NCBI GenBank assembly: GCA_030427865.1
Contig: JAUICK010000015.1
Coordinates: forward strand, 23,436 to 87,435
Direction: 5' to 3'
Length of the DNA stretch: 64,000 nucleotides
Source: Bacteroidia bacterium
GTDB lineage: Bacteria; Bacteroidota; Bacteroidia; Flavobacteriales; Flavobacteriaceae
Under the pieces are notes generated by a model. It was not told the origin of the DNA. It searched no databases and saw only the letters and a program-made list of their open reading frames with translations. How positions within the stretch are numbered: the first letter of the stretch is position 1; the number at the start of each line of letters is the position of its first letter. This document shows positions 26,295 to 35,529 of the stretch, one piece after another. The position numbers and the translations under genes are program-made.

Positions 26295-27212
26295 TTATAA
26301 ATTTTTATAATCTGGCAATATTGGTCTTATTGTTAGAGCATCTGTAATTATTTTTTCTATTCTTATTCTTTCTTCGCCTTCTAAAATCAATCTTGGCGCT
26401 CTCACATACTCATTTCCGATACCTGTATGTACTGATGCCATTTTAATGTATTGCACTAATTTTGGATGAATATCTAACTCTAAAAGTGGCATAAACCATC
26501 TGTAAATGGCAATAGCTTCTTGTATTCTATTGGCTTTTACCAACTCGTAAATTGCCACAGTTTCTGCTGGAAAAGCATCTACCAAACCAGCAACCCAGCC
26601 CTCTGCACCTAATACCAAACTTTCTAAGGCTAAGGTATCTACTCCTGTCATAATTGCTAATCTGTTTCCAAATTTATTTTTTATTCTGGTGATATTTGTT
26701 GTATCTCTTGTAGATTCTTTTACTGCTTGGATGTTTGGACATTCATGTAACAATTCTTCGAACATCTCTAAAGTAACAAATAATTTGTAATCTATTGGAT
26801 TGTTGTAAATCATAATTGGTAAAGAAGTGTTTTTAGCTACGGTTTTAAAATAGGCAACTACTTCTGCATCGCTTGCTTTGTAACGCATAGGGGGCAGCAT
26901 CATTAAACCACTTGCACCATCTTCTTCTGCAGCTTTAGCCAAAGCAATTGCGGCTTTTGTGGTTTGTTCTGCTATATTTATTAACACTGGTACTTTTCCG
27001 TTTACAAAAGCCACTGTTTCTTTAGTTAACCTTCTTCCTTCTTCTTTAGACAAAGTACTTGCTTCTCCTAAAGTTCCGCCTAAAACAAGACCATGAACAC
27101 CTGCATCTAATTGTGCTTTAATATTTACTTTATACATGTTTAAATCTAACTCATCATTTGCATTAAACTGAGTAGTTACTGCTGGCATTACGCCCTCCCA
27201 TTTAAATTTCAT
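26295..27212 (-). CDS. 1-pyrroline-4-hydroxy-2-carboxylate deaminase (DHDPS family)
   Basis: 305 residues, dihydrodipicolinate synthase/N-acetylneuraminate lyase superfamily. The TIM-barrel signatures are GLVLGGTLGEASTLS (about 41-55), Tyr136 in MIYNNP and Schiff-base Lys165 in IQAVKESTRDT. In this gene context it most likely deaminates and dehydrates 1-pyrroline-4-hydroxy-2-carboxylate to 2-oxoglutarate semialdehyde, the third hydroxyproline step. It is the promoter-proximal gene of the operon and is divergent from the AraC regulator. Other DHDPS-like aldolase activities cannot be excluded from sequence alone. Confidence 0.88.
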   Translation of the reverse strand: MKFKWEGVMPAVTTQFNANDELDLNMYKVNIKAQLDAGVHGLVLGGTLGEASTLSKEEGRRLTKETVAFVNGKVPVLINIAEQTTKAAIALAKAAEEDGASGLMMLPPMRYKASDAEVVAYFKTVAKNTSLPIMIYNNPIDYKLFVTLEMFEELLHECPNIQAVKESTRDTTNITRIKNKFGNRLAIMTGVDTLALESLVLGAEGWVAGLVDAFPAETVAIYELVKANRIQEAIAIYRWFMPLLELDIHPKLVQYIKMASVHTGIGNEYVRAPRLILEGEERIRIEKIITDALTIRPILPDYKNL

Positions 27213-27294
27213 TTTATTTTTTTTTAATGAATTGTAAAATTAGAGAAGAACTTGTTTTAAAAATACTATTAAATTATTCATTTTTGATATTATA

Positions 27295-27311
27295 TTATCT
27301 TAATAAGATAA
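27295..27311. promoter_or_regulatory. candidate operator between the hydroxyproline operon and araC-like gene
   Basis: TTATCTTAATAAGATAA is a perfect palindrome with 8-bp arms around one base. It lies in the 262-bp divergent intergenic region, 83 bp from the deaminase start and 164 bp from the regulator start. AT-richness makes chance palindromes more likely, so this is only a candidate. Confidence 0.4.
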
Positions 27312-27474
27312 AAATAAATTTTAATTGAATATTTTTGTACTAAATATTTTTCATTAAAGAAAATTATACTTTGTTAAAAAAATATGATATAATCTTTAGC
27401 CACGAATTTGCGAATATTTTACTTCAATTGTTAATTTAACAAATAAAACTCGTTGGTTTTTATATTCTACAGAA

Positions 27475-28329
27475 ATGAAAGTTTATCCTTTTAAAATACC
27501 AAAACCAGAAAATAATACCCTTATCTATCAGGAAGATATTGAGTTGGTTTTTTATGATAAATTGCATCAGCATGATGAAATTCAAATTAGTTTTATAGAA
27601 AAAGGAAATGGAACTTTATTAATTGGAGATCGTATTTATAACTATAAGAGTAATGATGTTTTTGTTATTGGCAGCAATTTGCCTCATGCTTTTAAAAGTG
27701 ATACAAACACTAATGTCGAGTCTAAAATGTTGAGTTTGTTTTTTACAGAAAATTCTTTTGGCGCCTCTTTCTTTTCTTTAAATGAATTTTCTGAGATAAA
27801 TAATATTTTCCCAAAATCATTACAGGGTTTAATAGTAAAAAACAACAAAGAAACTATTATTACTCTTTTTAAAAGATTAAAAAAAGCCACAAAATTAGAA
27901 CGTTTTATTCTTTTTTTAGAAGTTTTAAAAATTGTTTCTAAAAGTAAAACAGAACCATTATCTAACTTTATATACCTTAAAAGTTTTTCTGATGTAGAAG
28001 GAAAAAAATTACGAGAGGTGTTTGATTACACTTTAGAAAACTATAAAAATTCTATTTATTTAGAAGATATCGCTAATGTTGCTAACATGACAAAAAATGC
28101 ATTTTGTAAGTATTTTAAAAAACGTACCAATAAAACATACATTAGTTTTTTAACCGAAATTCGAATTGAAAATGCTTGCAAACTACTAATAGACGATATG
28201 GATTTATCTATTAGCGAAATTGCTTATACTTCTGGATTTAATAACATTTCTAATTTTAATAGAAAATTTAAAGAAATAAAAAAAATATCGCCATTACACT
28301 ATCGCAGAAAAAAAGGTGTTTATTCTTAA
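27475..28329 (+). CDS. AraC-family transcriptional regulator
   Basis: 284 residues. The N-terminal cupin-like sensing domain is about 1-150 (LHQHDEIQISFIEKGNGTLL, then VIGSNLPHAFK). The C-terminal pair of helix-turn-helix motifs is about 185-284 (LEDIANVANMTKNAFCKYFK, and LSISEIAYTSGFNNISNFNR). It is divergent from the hydroxyproline operon and is the natural candidate for its activator, with hydroxyproline or an intermediate as ligand (inference). A possible -7 box TATTTTTG lies at 27330-27337, which would give a long 5' leader. Confidence 0.9.
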   Translation: MKVYPFKIPKPENNTLIYQEDIELVFYDKLHQHDEIQISFIEKGNGTLLIGDRIYNYKSNDVFVIGSNLPHAFKSDTNTNVESKMLSLFFTENSFGASFFSLNEFSEINNIFPKSLQGLIVKNNKETIITLFKRLKKATKLERFILFLEVLKIVSKSKTEPLSNFIYLKSFSDVEGKKLREVFDYTLENYKNSIYLEDIANVANMTKNAFCKYFKKRTNKTYISFLTEIRIENACKLLIDDMDLSISEIAYTSGFNNISNFNRKFKEIKKISPLHYRRKKGVYS

Positions 28330-28371
28330 AAAATGCTGAATAGGTTCTTTTTAAAAAATAAATCTTTGTTA

Positions 28372-28740
28372 TTAAAGTTCTTCTAATTCTTTTTGTGCTT
28401 TTTTTGTTAATCCCTTTACCACCATAACATAAGAATGATTGATAAGCTCTCTAACCAAATTATCAGAAACATCGCTTGTGTTTATGGTTACTGTGTTCCA
28501 TAGTCGCTTGTTCATGTGCCAACCAGGGTTAATACCTTCATACTCTGCTCGCAATTCTTCGGCTTTTTCTGGGTCGCATTTTAAGTTGATACTTTCTTCA
28601 CCTCTTTCCCATTTATCTAAACTAGAAAGTGCAAACATTTTGTTCATCACTTTAAAAACCAATGTTACCTCATCAAAAGGGAAATGTTCAGTTACACCTT
28701 TTTTTGCCATACAAAAATCTCTAAGTTGTTCTATATCCAT
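28372..28740 (-). CDS. MmcQ/YjbR-family protein
   Basis: 122 residues, typical size. The family pattern is seen in VTEHFPFDEVTLVFKVMNKM (conserved Pro-Phe before a strand), SINLKCDPEKAEELR and INPGWHMNKRLWNTV near the middle, and YVMVVKGLTKK at the end. YjbR proteins have a fold like the DNA-binding domain of restriction or repair proteins, but a clear cellular role is not established. It is convergent with the AraC-like gene. No operon partner. Confidence 0.88.
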   Translation of the reverse strand: MDIEQLRDFCMAKKGVTEHFPFDEVTLVFKVMNKMFALSSLDKWERGEESINLKCDPEKAEELRAEYEGINPGWHMNKRLWNTVTINTSDVSDNLVRELINHSYVMVVKGLTKKAQKELEEL

Positions 28741-28908
28741 AATTGGTTGTTATAAAAATGTATAGAATTATGATGGTAAAACAAATAATTAGTGATAAAA
28801 TTCTACAATAAATAGAAATCTTCACTTTTCTTTACATTTTGCATTTATTATATTAAGTTTTACTTTAAAAAAGTATCTTTATACATCAAATCTACAATTA
28901 TTTTCGAT

Positions 28909-29889
28909 ATGGAAAATGAATTTTTAGAAAACACATCGATCATTAGTTATTCTGCTAAGAATTACGAGAAAAATCATTTTTCTTCTCTTTCTGAAATTGT
29001 TTTAACTAATAAAACACCAACTTCAGAATGGTTAAACACTTATGGCTTACAATTTAAAGAAGTTTTTAAAAACATTATTATAGAAAACAAATTAGATGAT
29101 TTCTTAATTAAATTGTTAATGGATAAAGAGCATTCTAACAAAGTAATTCTATTAGATGATGTGGTTTTTATTTCTACTCGTGTTTTAATTACCAAGAGCG
29201 AGATTTTAGACTCTGAGCAAATGTTTTTTATTGTTTCTTCTAGTTTTTTATGGAGTATCCAAGAAAAAAAAGGTGATTATTTTAACTGGATTAGAGAACG
29301 TTTAGAAGGAAATAAAGGTATTGTTAGAAAGAAAAAAACCGATTATTTGCTCTTTTTAATTTTGGAATCTATTATAGATAATTACGAGGATGCTTATCAG
29401 AAAAATGCTGATTTGAATTCTGATCGATTAAATTCTTCAAACATTAAACCTACTCCAGAGTTTACATCATTGGTAGAGAAAAGAAAACAAGAATTATTTA
29501 ATTTTAAAAAAGCAACACTTAGTTTAAGAGATACTATTATTAAATTAGACAAAATAGAAATTGACAATTTTGATGTAAAGTATTTTAGCGAACTCAAAGA
29601 ACAAACCAACAACTTAATATCGAATATCGATTTTGAATTACAAGAATTAGAAAGTAAAATTAATTTGATTTTTAGTATTCAAGGACACAGATTAAATGAG
29701 GTTATGAAAACTTTAACCATTTTATCTGTAATTTTTATTCCGTTAACATTTTTAGCGGGAATTTATGGTATGAATTTTACCAACATTCCAGAACTTAATT
29801 TTAAATATGGATATTTTATACTTTTAGGAATTATGGTAGTGATTACTATTATTTCTGTGTGGTATTTTAAACGTAAGAAGTGGTTTTAA
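28909..29889 (+). CDS. corA: CorA-family magnesium/metal ion transporter
   Basis: 326 residues. The N-terminal cytoplasmic alpha/beta domain (about 1-140) is followed by long helices (about 150-260). Two C-terminal membrane helices lie near 264-283 and 300-318. The selectivity-filter signature YGMNF follows the first helix at about 285, in LAGIYGMNFTNIPEL. It acts as a pentameric inner-membrane channel for Mg2+ or related divalent ions. The gene stands alone between YjbR and the alpha/beta hydrolase. Confidence 0.94.
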   Translation: MENEFLENTSIISYSAKNYEKNHFSSLSEIVLTNKTPTSEWLNTYGLQFKEVFKNIIIENKLDDFLIKLLMDKEHSNKVILLDDVVFISTRVLITKSEILDSEQMFFIVSSSFLWSIQEKKGDYFNWIRERLEGNKGIVRKKKTDYLLFLILESIIDNYEDAYQKNADLNSDRLNSSNIKPTPEFTSLVEKRKQELFNFKKATLSLRDTIIKLDKIEIDNFDVKYFSELKEQTNNLISNIDFELQELESKINLIFSIQGHRLNEVMKTLTILSVIFIPLTFLAGIYGMNFTNIPELNFKYGYFILLGIMVVITIISVWYFKRKKWF

Positions 29890-29911
29890 TTTTAGACTTT
29901 AGAAGTGAAAT

Positions 29912-30850
29912 TTATTCACCTAAAAAATCTTTTAAAACCAACAAACTTTCTTTAGGGTTTTCTTCCATAGGAACATGACCCGAATTTTCTAAGACTACTA
30001 GTTTAGAGTTTGGCAAAATGCTATCCATTCGTTTTCCATTGTCTAAAGGAATCCATAAATCTTTTGCGCCCCAAATTAATAATGTTGGTGTTTGTACACT
30101 TTTTAACTTTTCTAAATTCGCTTTTGCGCCTAATTTAAAATCGGTTTTTGCTCTGTCTATAAACGCTTTTCTATTCCCTTCTCTTAAAGCCATTTTATGG
30201 TAACGAGAAATAAGTTTATCTGTAACTTTTGTTTTGTCTGCATAGACTTCTTGTATATTTTTTTTAATGAAAAACTTTGGAGTTACATATAAAAACAATG
30301 TATTTAAAAGAGGTGTTTTTGCCATTTTAAAAACGGCTGGTTGTTCTTTGTTTGTGGGTAAACCACTTGCGTCTACTAAAATAAGTTTTTCTATTTTGTT
30401 TGGGTTTTCTGCTGCATAATTCCATGCAATATTTCCGCCTAAAGAATTGCCAGCTAAATGAAACTTATTAATTTTTGTTTTTAATAAAAATTGATACAAA
30501 AAATTAGTGTAAGATTTTATAGAATAATCAGCAGTTTTATTAGGACCAGTGAGTCCAAATGCAGGCAAGTCCATTCTAATAACTCTGTTTGTTTTTTTGA
30601 GTTCTTTGGCCCAATCATCCCAAGTGTGTAAAGATGCTGCTGTACCATGAATTAAGACAATTGGAAACCCTTTTCCTTCATCTCTATAATGCACTTGCAT
30701 TCCATCAATTTCTATGAATTTAGAATGTTCGTTAGCATACTCTTTTTTTAAATTTTCTACAGAAATATCTGAATAAACTACTTCTTTTATCAATAAAGCT
30801 AAGACAACAAGAACGCTATAAAAAAAATATTTCTTATTGTTGTTTTTCAT
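29912..30850 (-). CDS. alpha/beta hydrolase, membrane-anchored or exported
   Basis: 312 residues. A hydrophobic N-terminal segment (about 5-24) without a lipobox suggests an exported or membrane-anchored enzyme. The hydrolase fold has an oxyanion loop, VLIHGTAASLHTWDDW (about 65-80), and the nucleophile elbow AGNSLGG (Ser near 136). The acid is in LIWGAKDLWIPLDNG, and the catalytic His in NSGHVPMEENP. Substrate is unknown; esters or C-C bonds are common. It lies 2 bp downstream of the cyclase gene, so they may act together on one substrate. Confidence 0.88.
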   Translation of the reverse strand: MKNNNKKYFFYSVLVVLALLIKEVVYSDISVENLKKEYANEHSKFIEIDGMQVHYRDEGKGFPIVLIHGTAASLHTWDDWAKELKKTNRVIRMDLPAFGLTGPNKTADYSIKSYTNFLYQFLLKTKINKFHLAGNSLGGNIAWNYAAENPNKIEKLILVDASGLPTNKEQPAVFKMAKTPLLNTLFLYVTPKFFIKKNIQEVYADKTKVTDKLISRYHKMALREGNRKAFIDRAKTDFKLGAKANLEKLKSVQTPTLLIWGAKDLWIPLDNGKRMDSILPNSKLVVLENSGHVPMEENPKESLLVLKDFLGE

Positions 30851-30852
30851 TA

Positions 30853-31602
30853 TTATTTTACAATTTTGTACAAAACTGGTTTGCTTGGTGTTGCATCATT
30901 TTCAAAAGGCGCTATCATTAAATTTAGTAAGTATTCTCCATCTTCTACAGAATTTGGCACATAAATAAACTCTGTTATGGTTGCATTCATTCTCAATTTA
31001 CCAGAAGTATTCCAAAATGCATTGTGCGCTAGTAGTTTTCCATCATCTTTTTCTTTATCTACAGAAGGTAAATCAATTAGTAAATGTTTTATTCCTTTTT
31101 CCCTTAAATAAATAGCAGCTTCTTCTAATAAAAATGGCGGATTTGTATTCGAATAATTTATTGTCTTTTTATCTTCTAAATTGGGTAAAGTACGAATTAC
31201 AATAGCGTCTCTTTTTTTATTTCCAAGAGCTGTTTTTAATTGTTTTGCAGAAATAAAAAAATCTTTTCCATCGCTTTCTGGAACAACAGTAACAACTTCT
31301 GCTAAAAAAATAAAGTATTTTAAGTTTTTATTTATAGAATGAACTTCTTCTGTAATATGACCAACACATTCTGTATGCGTAATATGAGAATGTGGATTAA
31401 AATGGATGCTATTAAAATTAACAACTGCACCATTTGCAACACTAATTTCATACCCATCTTGAGTTTCTGCTGATATTTTTGGGCCATCTATATACCACGC
31501 ATTTACGCTATCTTTTTTAGGGTCTATAGGAATAGAAATATCTATTGGATGAGAGATATCTACCGTTATTTTTCTTGAATTGTATTCTACTACTGCTTTC
31601 AA
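30853..31602 (-). CDS. cyclase-family metal-dependent hydrolase (kynurenine formamidase-like)
   Basis: 249 residues. The family metal site HxGTHxDxPxH appears in a variant form, HSHITHTECVGH (about 72-83). ISIPIDP near residue 25 and KHLLIDLPSVDKEKDDG near 170 match the cyclase fold. Members hydrolyse amides or lactones such as N-formylkynurenine, isatin or similar. The substrate here is unknown because no tryptophan-degradation genes are near. The gene lies 10 bp after hemW and 2 bp before the hydrolase gene on the same strand. Confidence 0.8.
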   Translation of the reverse strand: MKAVVEYNSRKITVDISHPIDISIPIDPKKDSVNAWYIDGPKISAETQDGYEISVANGAVVNFNSIHFNPHSHITHTECVGHITEEVHSINKNLKYFIFLAEVVTVVPESDGKDFFISAKQLKTALGNKKRDAIVIRTLPNLEDKKTINYSNTNPPFLLEEAAIYLREKGIKHLLIDLPSVDKEKDDGKLLAHNAFWNTSGKLRMNATITEFIYVPNSVEDGEYLLNLMIAPFENDATPSKPVLYKIVK

Positions 31603-31612
31603 ATTATTTTAA

Positions 31613-32746
31613 TTAAATAAGGTTCAACATAAAAAGGTCAGCTGCAATTCCATCAGATAAAAACTTTCCTTTTTTTGTGGTTTTTACTATTTCGTTTTCA
31701 ATATACAATAATTCTTGCTCAATATATTTTTTAGATTGATTTTCTAAATACACTAGATATTTTTCTCCAAAATCGTTTTTAATTTTTGCTAAAGAAACCC
31801 CCCAAATGGTTCGTAAGCCTGTCATAATATATTCGTTATATCGATCTTTTTTTGATAACCTTTCTTTTTCTATTGGAAGCTTATTATCTTGAATTGCTTT
31901 AATGTATTTCGAATTATTTCTAACATTCCAACCTCTAACTTCTCCATTAAAAGAATGTGCTGAGGGTCCAATACCTAAATAGGGTTTGCCTAACCAATAA
32001 GATGAATTGTTTCTACTAAAAAAACCTTGTTTGCTAAAATTGGATGTTTCGTAATGTATAAAATTTGCTTTTTCTAATTCGTCTATTAAAATATGGAATT
32101 GTTTTTGTGCTTTTTCGTCATCTACATTTTTAATAATTCCTTTTTTAATAAAAGTTTCTAATGCTGTTTTTGGTTCAACAGTTAGAGCGTAACTTGAAAT
32201 ATGAGGCACTCCAAAACTTAATGTGGTTTGTATATTCTCTCTCCATTCATCATTGGTACAATCTGGAATTCCGTATATTAAATCGACAGAAATATTACCA
32301 AAATATTGCAAAGCGACTTCTAAACACTTTTTAGCTTCAATAGAATTATGTGCACGATTCATCAATTGCAAATCTTTCTCAAAAAACGATTGAATTCCGA
32401 TACTTAATCTGTTAATTGGCGATTTAGAAAGTTCTATTATTTTTCTTTCAGATAAATCATCTGGGTTAGCTTCTAAGGTAATTTCTGGATTTTCTACTAC
32501 TTTAAAATTATTGTAAACTGCATCTATTAATAACTGAATTTCTTCTGTTTTTAATAATGAAGGTGTTCCTCCTCCAAAATAAATGGTTTCTACAATTGAA
32601 TTATTGAGTTCGTTTTTTCTAATTTCAATTTCTTTAATCAAACAAAAAATTAACTCGTCTTTCTTTTTTAACGAAGTAGAAAAATGAAAATCGCAATAAT
32701 AACAGGTTTGTTTACAAAATGGTATGTGAATGTATATTCCTGCCAA
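31613..32746 (-). CDS. hemW: radical SAM heme chaperone HemW
   Basis: 377 residues. The radical-SAM [4Fe-4S] cluster motif is CKQTCYYC (Cys11, Cys15, Cys18), preceded by YIHIPF. YFGGGTPSLL and RLSIGIQSF are SAM-binding strands of the HemN/HemW family. The C-terminal domain contains YLGIGPSAHSFNG. HemW proteins act in heme delivery or insertion, not as coproporphyrinogen oxidases. The family heme-binding motif HNxxYW reads NNSSYW here (His to Asn), which is unusual. It is first in a three-gene run with the cyclase and hydrolase genes. Confidence 0.92.
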   Translation of the reverse strand: MAGIYIHIPFCKQTCYYCDFHFSTSLKKKDELIFCLIKEIEIRKNELNNSIVETIYFGGGTPSLLKTEEIQLLIDAVYNNFKVVENPEITLEANPDDLSERKIIELSKSPINRLSIGIQSFFEKDLQLMNRAHNSIEAKKCLEVALQYFGNISVDLIYGIPDCTNDEWRENIQTTLSFGVPHISSYALTVEPKTALETFIKKGIIKNVDDEKAQKQFHILIDELEKANFIHYETSNFSKQGFFSRNNSSYWLGKPYLGIGPSAHSFNGEVRGWNVRNNSKYIKAIQDNKLPIEKERLSKKDRYNEYIMTGLRTIWGVSLAKIKNDFGEKYLVYLENQSKKYIEQELLYIENEIVKTTKKGKFLSDGIAADLFMLNLI

Positions 32747-32828
32747 GTCAATTATCTGTTATAAGTTATTAATCATAAATATGGTGATTATTTATTAATT
32801 TTAGTAGTATTTAAAATAGCAAAAAGAA

Positions 32829-33380
32829 TTATTTAATTTTTTTAGGATTCTGCTTTACAAAACTTGCCCAACCAGAATAATTTTTACCACCAACTACTTT
32901 TCCAGAATTGTAAAAATGACAAACTGCTGCTGCTAAACCATCTGTAGCATCCAAATTTTTTGGTAAAGTTTTTAAATTTAAAAGCGATTTTAACATTAAA
33001 GCTACTTGTTCTTTACTTGCATTTCCATTTCCTGTTATTGCCATTTTTATTTTTTTTGGCAAATACTCTGTAATCGGAATTTCGCGCGACAAACCTGCAG
33101 CCATAGCAACACCTTGTGCTCTACCCAACTTTAGCATAGATTGTACATTTTTTCCATAAAATGGTGCTTCAATGGCAATTTCATCTGGATTATGAGTATC
33201 TATGAGTTCTATGGTACGTTCGAAAATGAGCTTTAGTTTTAAGTAATGATCGTCGTATTTTTTTAGTTGCAATTCATTCATTTGAATAAATTCCATTTTT
33301 TTACCAACAATTTTTATCAAACCAAAACCCATAATAGTGGTTCCTGGGTCAATTCCTAAAATGATTTTTTCTATCATCAA
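32829..33380 (-). CDS. ruvC: crossover junction endodeoxyribonuclease RuvC
   Basis: 183 residues. RuvC resolves Holliday junctions made by RuvAB. The four catalytic acids are in [12 protein letters not shown] (first Asp near residue 10), [18 protein letters not shown] (Glu), and [12 protein letters not shown] (Asp pair region). [18 protein letters not shown] is the conserved DNA-contact region. The gene is divergent from the flippase-like gene with only 20 bp between starts, so promoters must overlap neighbouring coding sequence. Confidence 0.95.
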   Translation of the reverse strand: MMIEKIILGIDPGTTIMGFGLIKIVGKKMEFIQMNELQLKKYDDHYLKLKLIFERTIELIDTHNPDEIAIEAPFYGKNVQSMLKLGRAQGVAMAAGLSREIPITEYLPKKIKMAITGNGNASKEQVALMLKSLLNLKTLPKNLDATDGLAAAVCHFYNSGKVVGGKNYSGWASFVKQNPKKIK

Positions 33381-33400
33381 TTTTAACGTTCTTTGTAATA

Positions 33401-34360
33401 ATGTACAACTCGCTTTCTTACAAATCTAAACAATTCTTTTGGTTGATAATAAAACTATCTATTGTAATTGGTTGCGGATATTTTATTTACACAAAACTTA
33501 TAGAAAATGAACAATTTAAGTTTATCGATTTTTATCAAAATTTTATTCAAAACAATGTTTTTTTATTAAAAAATGTGCTTTTTTTACTTTTTTTTTCTGT
33601 TTTTAATCATTTTTTAGAAATTTACAAATGGAAAAAATTGGTTTCTTTTTTAAGAGAAATTTCATTTTCTGAAGCTCTAAAACAAAGTTTAGCGTCGTTA
33701 ACAACATCTTTAATTACACCCAATAGAATTGGAGAATATGGTGCAAAAGCATTGTATTTTGATAAGTTGCTTAGAAAACAAATTATGGGTTTAAACTTAG
33801 TGGGTAATTTTTATCAAATGGTTGCTACTCTATTTTTTGGGATTATTGGCTTTGTTTACTTTGCAATTCAGCATAACATAATTATCGATTTTTATAAAAT
33901 TTTAAAATTCTTTACACTAATCTTAATAGCTGTTTCTGCGTTTATTTTTGGTATAAAGTATTTTAATTTCAGAAGCTATTTAGTTAAAAAAGCGAAAAAT
34001 TTTATTACAAAAATTTCTTTTCAATTAAATCTTAAAATCGGTTTGTTATCTTTTTTACGGTTTGTTATTTTTTCGCATCAGTTTTACTTTTTGTTATTGA
34101 TTTTTAATATTGAAATTTCTTACATAAATGCTATTTCTGCAATTGCATCTGTCTATTTTATAGCTTCAATTATACCTATGCTATCTTTATTTGATGTCGT
34201 TTTAAAAGGTACAGTAGCTGTTTGGGTTTTTTCTTATTTTAATACTAACGCCTTAAGCATTTTATCTGTAACAACTTTAATGTGGATTTTCAATTTTGTG
34301 ATTCCGGCAATTATTGGAAGTTATTTTGTACTTACTTTTAAAGCTAACTTTACAAAATGA
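33401..34360 (+). CDS. flippase-like integral membrane protein (LPG synthase TM-domain family)
   Basis: 319 residues with about eight membrane helices. The pattern of the lysylphosphatidylglycerol-synthase transmembrane/flippase-like family is seen: [21 protein letters not shown] (about 97-117), with the typical Pro-x-Arg-x-Gly-Glu motif. Such proteins are often linked to glycolipid or lipid export. It overlaps the following glycosyltransferase gene by 4 bp (ATGA), so the pair likely builds and moves a glycolipid at the inner membrane (inference). Confidence 0.78.
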   Translation: MYNSLSYKSKQFFWLIIKLSIVIGCGYFIYTKLIENEQFKFIDFYQNFIQNNVFLLKNVLFLLFFSVFNHFLEIYKWKKLVSFLREISFSEALKQSLASLTTSLITPNRIGEYGAKALYFDKLLRKQIMGLNLVGNFYQMVATLFFGIIGFVYFAIQHNIIIDFYKILKFFTLILIAVSAFIFGIKYFNFRSYLVKKAKNFITKISFQLNLKIGLLSFLRFVIFSHQFYFLLLIFNIEISYINAISAIASVYFIASIIPMLSLFDVVLKGTVAVWVFSYFNTNALSILSVTTLMWIFNFVIPAIIGSYFVLTFKANFTK

Positions 34361-35529
34361 TTTGGGTTTTAGTTTTCTTATTAATCGCCTATACAGTTTT
34401 AATTATCTGTTTAGCAATTGGATTCAAAAAAATAGATAATTTTAAAGTTGAAAATATTGCCTCTAAAACAAAATTTTCGATTGTTATTCCTTTTCGAAAT
34501 GAAGCTAAAAACTTACCTAATTTAGTAAACTCTATTCTAAAATTAAACTACCCAAAAATATTGGTAGAATTTATTTTTGTGGATGATGATTCTACTGACG
34601 ATTCTGTTGCTATTATAGAAAATTTTATTTCTATCATTACTAATGATGAACAAGGAGTAATCTCAAAACAAACTAATAAAAAGATTCTTCCTAAACTCAG
34701 AATAAGATTTCGAATCTTAAAAAACAAGAGAAAATCCAATTCTCCAAAAAAAGATGCAATTACAACTGCAATTTACGAAGCAAAATACAATTGGATAATT
34801 ACCACAGATGCAGACTGTATTTTACCTGAAAACTGGCTAAATGCTTTTGACAATATTATTCAAAAAAACAACCCAAAAATGATTGTTGCTCCTGTAAACT
34901 ATAAAGTTAAGAATACATTTTTAGAGCAGTTTCAATTGTTAGATTTTATGAGTATGCAAGGAACAACAATTGGTAGTTTTGGAATAAATTTTCCATTTCT
35001 ATGCAATGGTGCAAATTTAGCTTATTGTAAAAACGATTTTTTAAAATTGAATGGTTTTGATGGAAATGATAATATAGCAAGTGGTGATGATATTTTTCTA
35101 TTTGAAAAATTTTTAGAAAACGATAAAAATAGTGTTCAATACTTAAAATCTAAAGCAGCTATTGTTACTACTTTTCCGGCAAAAAGTTGGCAAGAATTAA
35201 TTCAACAAAGAACAAGGTGGGCTGCAAAAACGAGTAATTTCAAGGCTCTTAAAGTAAAAATAATCGGACTAATTGTTTTACTAACCAATGCTTTTGTAAT
35301 TGCTTTTTTACTTATTGGCTCTGTAAAAACCATCTACATTCCTTTTGGCTTAAAATTGATAGCTGACTGGTTTTTATTAAAACCAACATTGCAATTTTTT
35401 AATCATAAAATGGATTTTATAAAATGGTATATTCCTGCAAGTTTCTGGTATCCTTTTTTTAGTAGTTATGTAATTTTTAAAACTATTTTCTTTAAATACA
35501 AATGGAAAGGAAGAACTTTTAAGAAATAA
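34357..35529 (+). CDS. family 2 glycosyltransferase, membrane-bound
   Basis: 390 residues. An N-terminal membrane helix (about 3-22) precedes a GT-A domain. This has FSIVIPFRNEAKNLP, VDDDSTDDS, TTDADC (metal-binding DxD type), LCNGANLAY, SGDDIFLFEKF and QQRTRWAAK (the QxxRW-like motif of processive enzymes). Two or three C-terminal helices lie near 300-370. It probably adds sugar from a nucleotide donor to a lipid or polysaccharide acceptor in the membrane. It is coupled by a 4-bp overlap to the flippase-like gene. Confidence 0.88.
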   Translation: MIWVLVFLLIAYTVLIICLAIGFKKIDNFKVENIASKTKFSIVIPFRNEAKNLPNLVNSILKLNYPKILVEFIFVDDDSTDDSVAIIENFISIITNDEQGVISKQTNKKILPKLRIRFRILKNKRKSNSPKKDAITTAIYEAKYNWIITTDADCILPENWLNAFDNIIQKNNPKMIVAPVNYKVKNTFLEQFQLLDFMSMQGTTIGSFGINFPFLCNGANLAYCKNDFLKLNGFDGNDNIASGDDIFLFEKFLENDKNSVQYLKSKAAIVTTFPAKSWQELIQQRTRWAAKTSNFKALKVKIIGLIVLLTNAFVIAFLLIGSVKTIYIPFGLKLIADWFLLKPTLQFFNHKMDFIKWYIPASFWYPFFSSYVIFKTIFFKYKWKGRTFKK

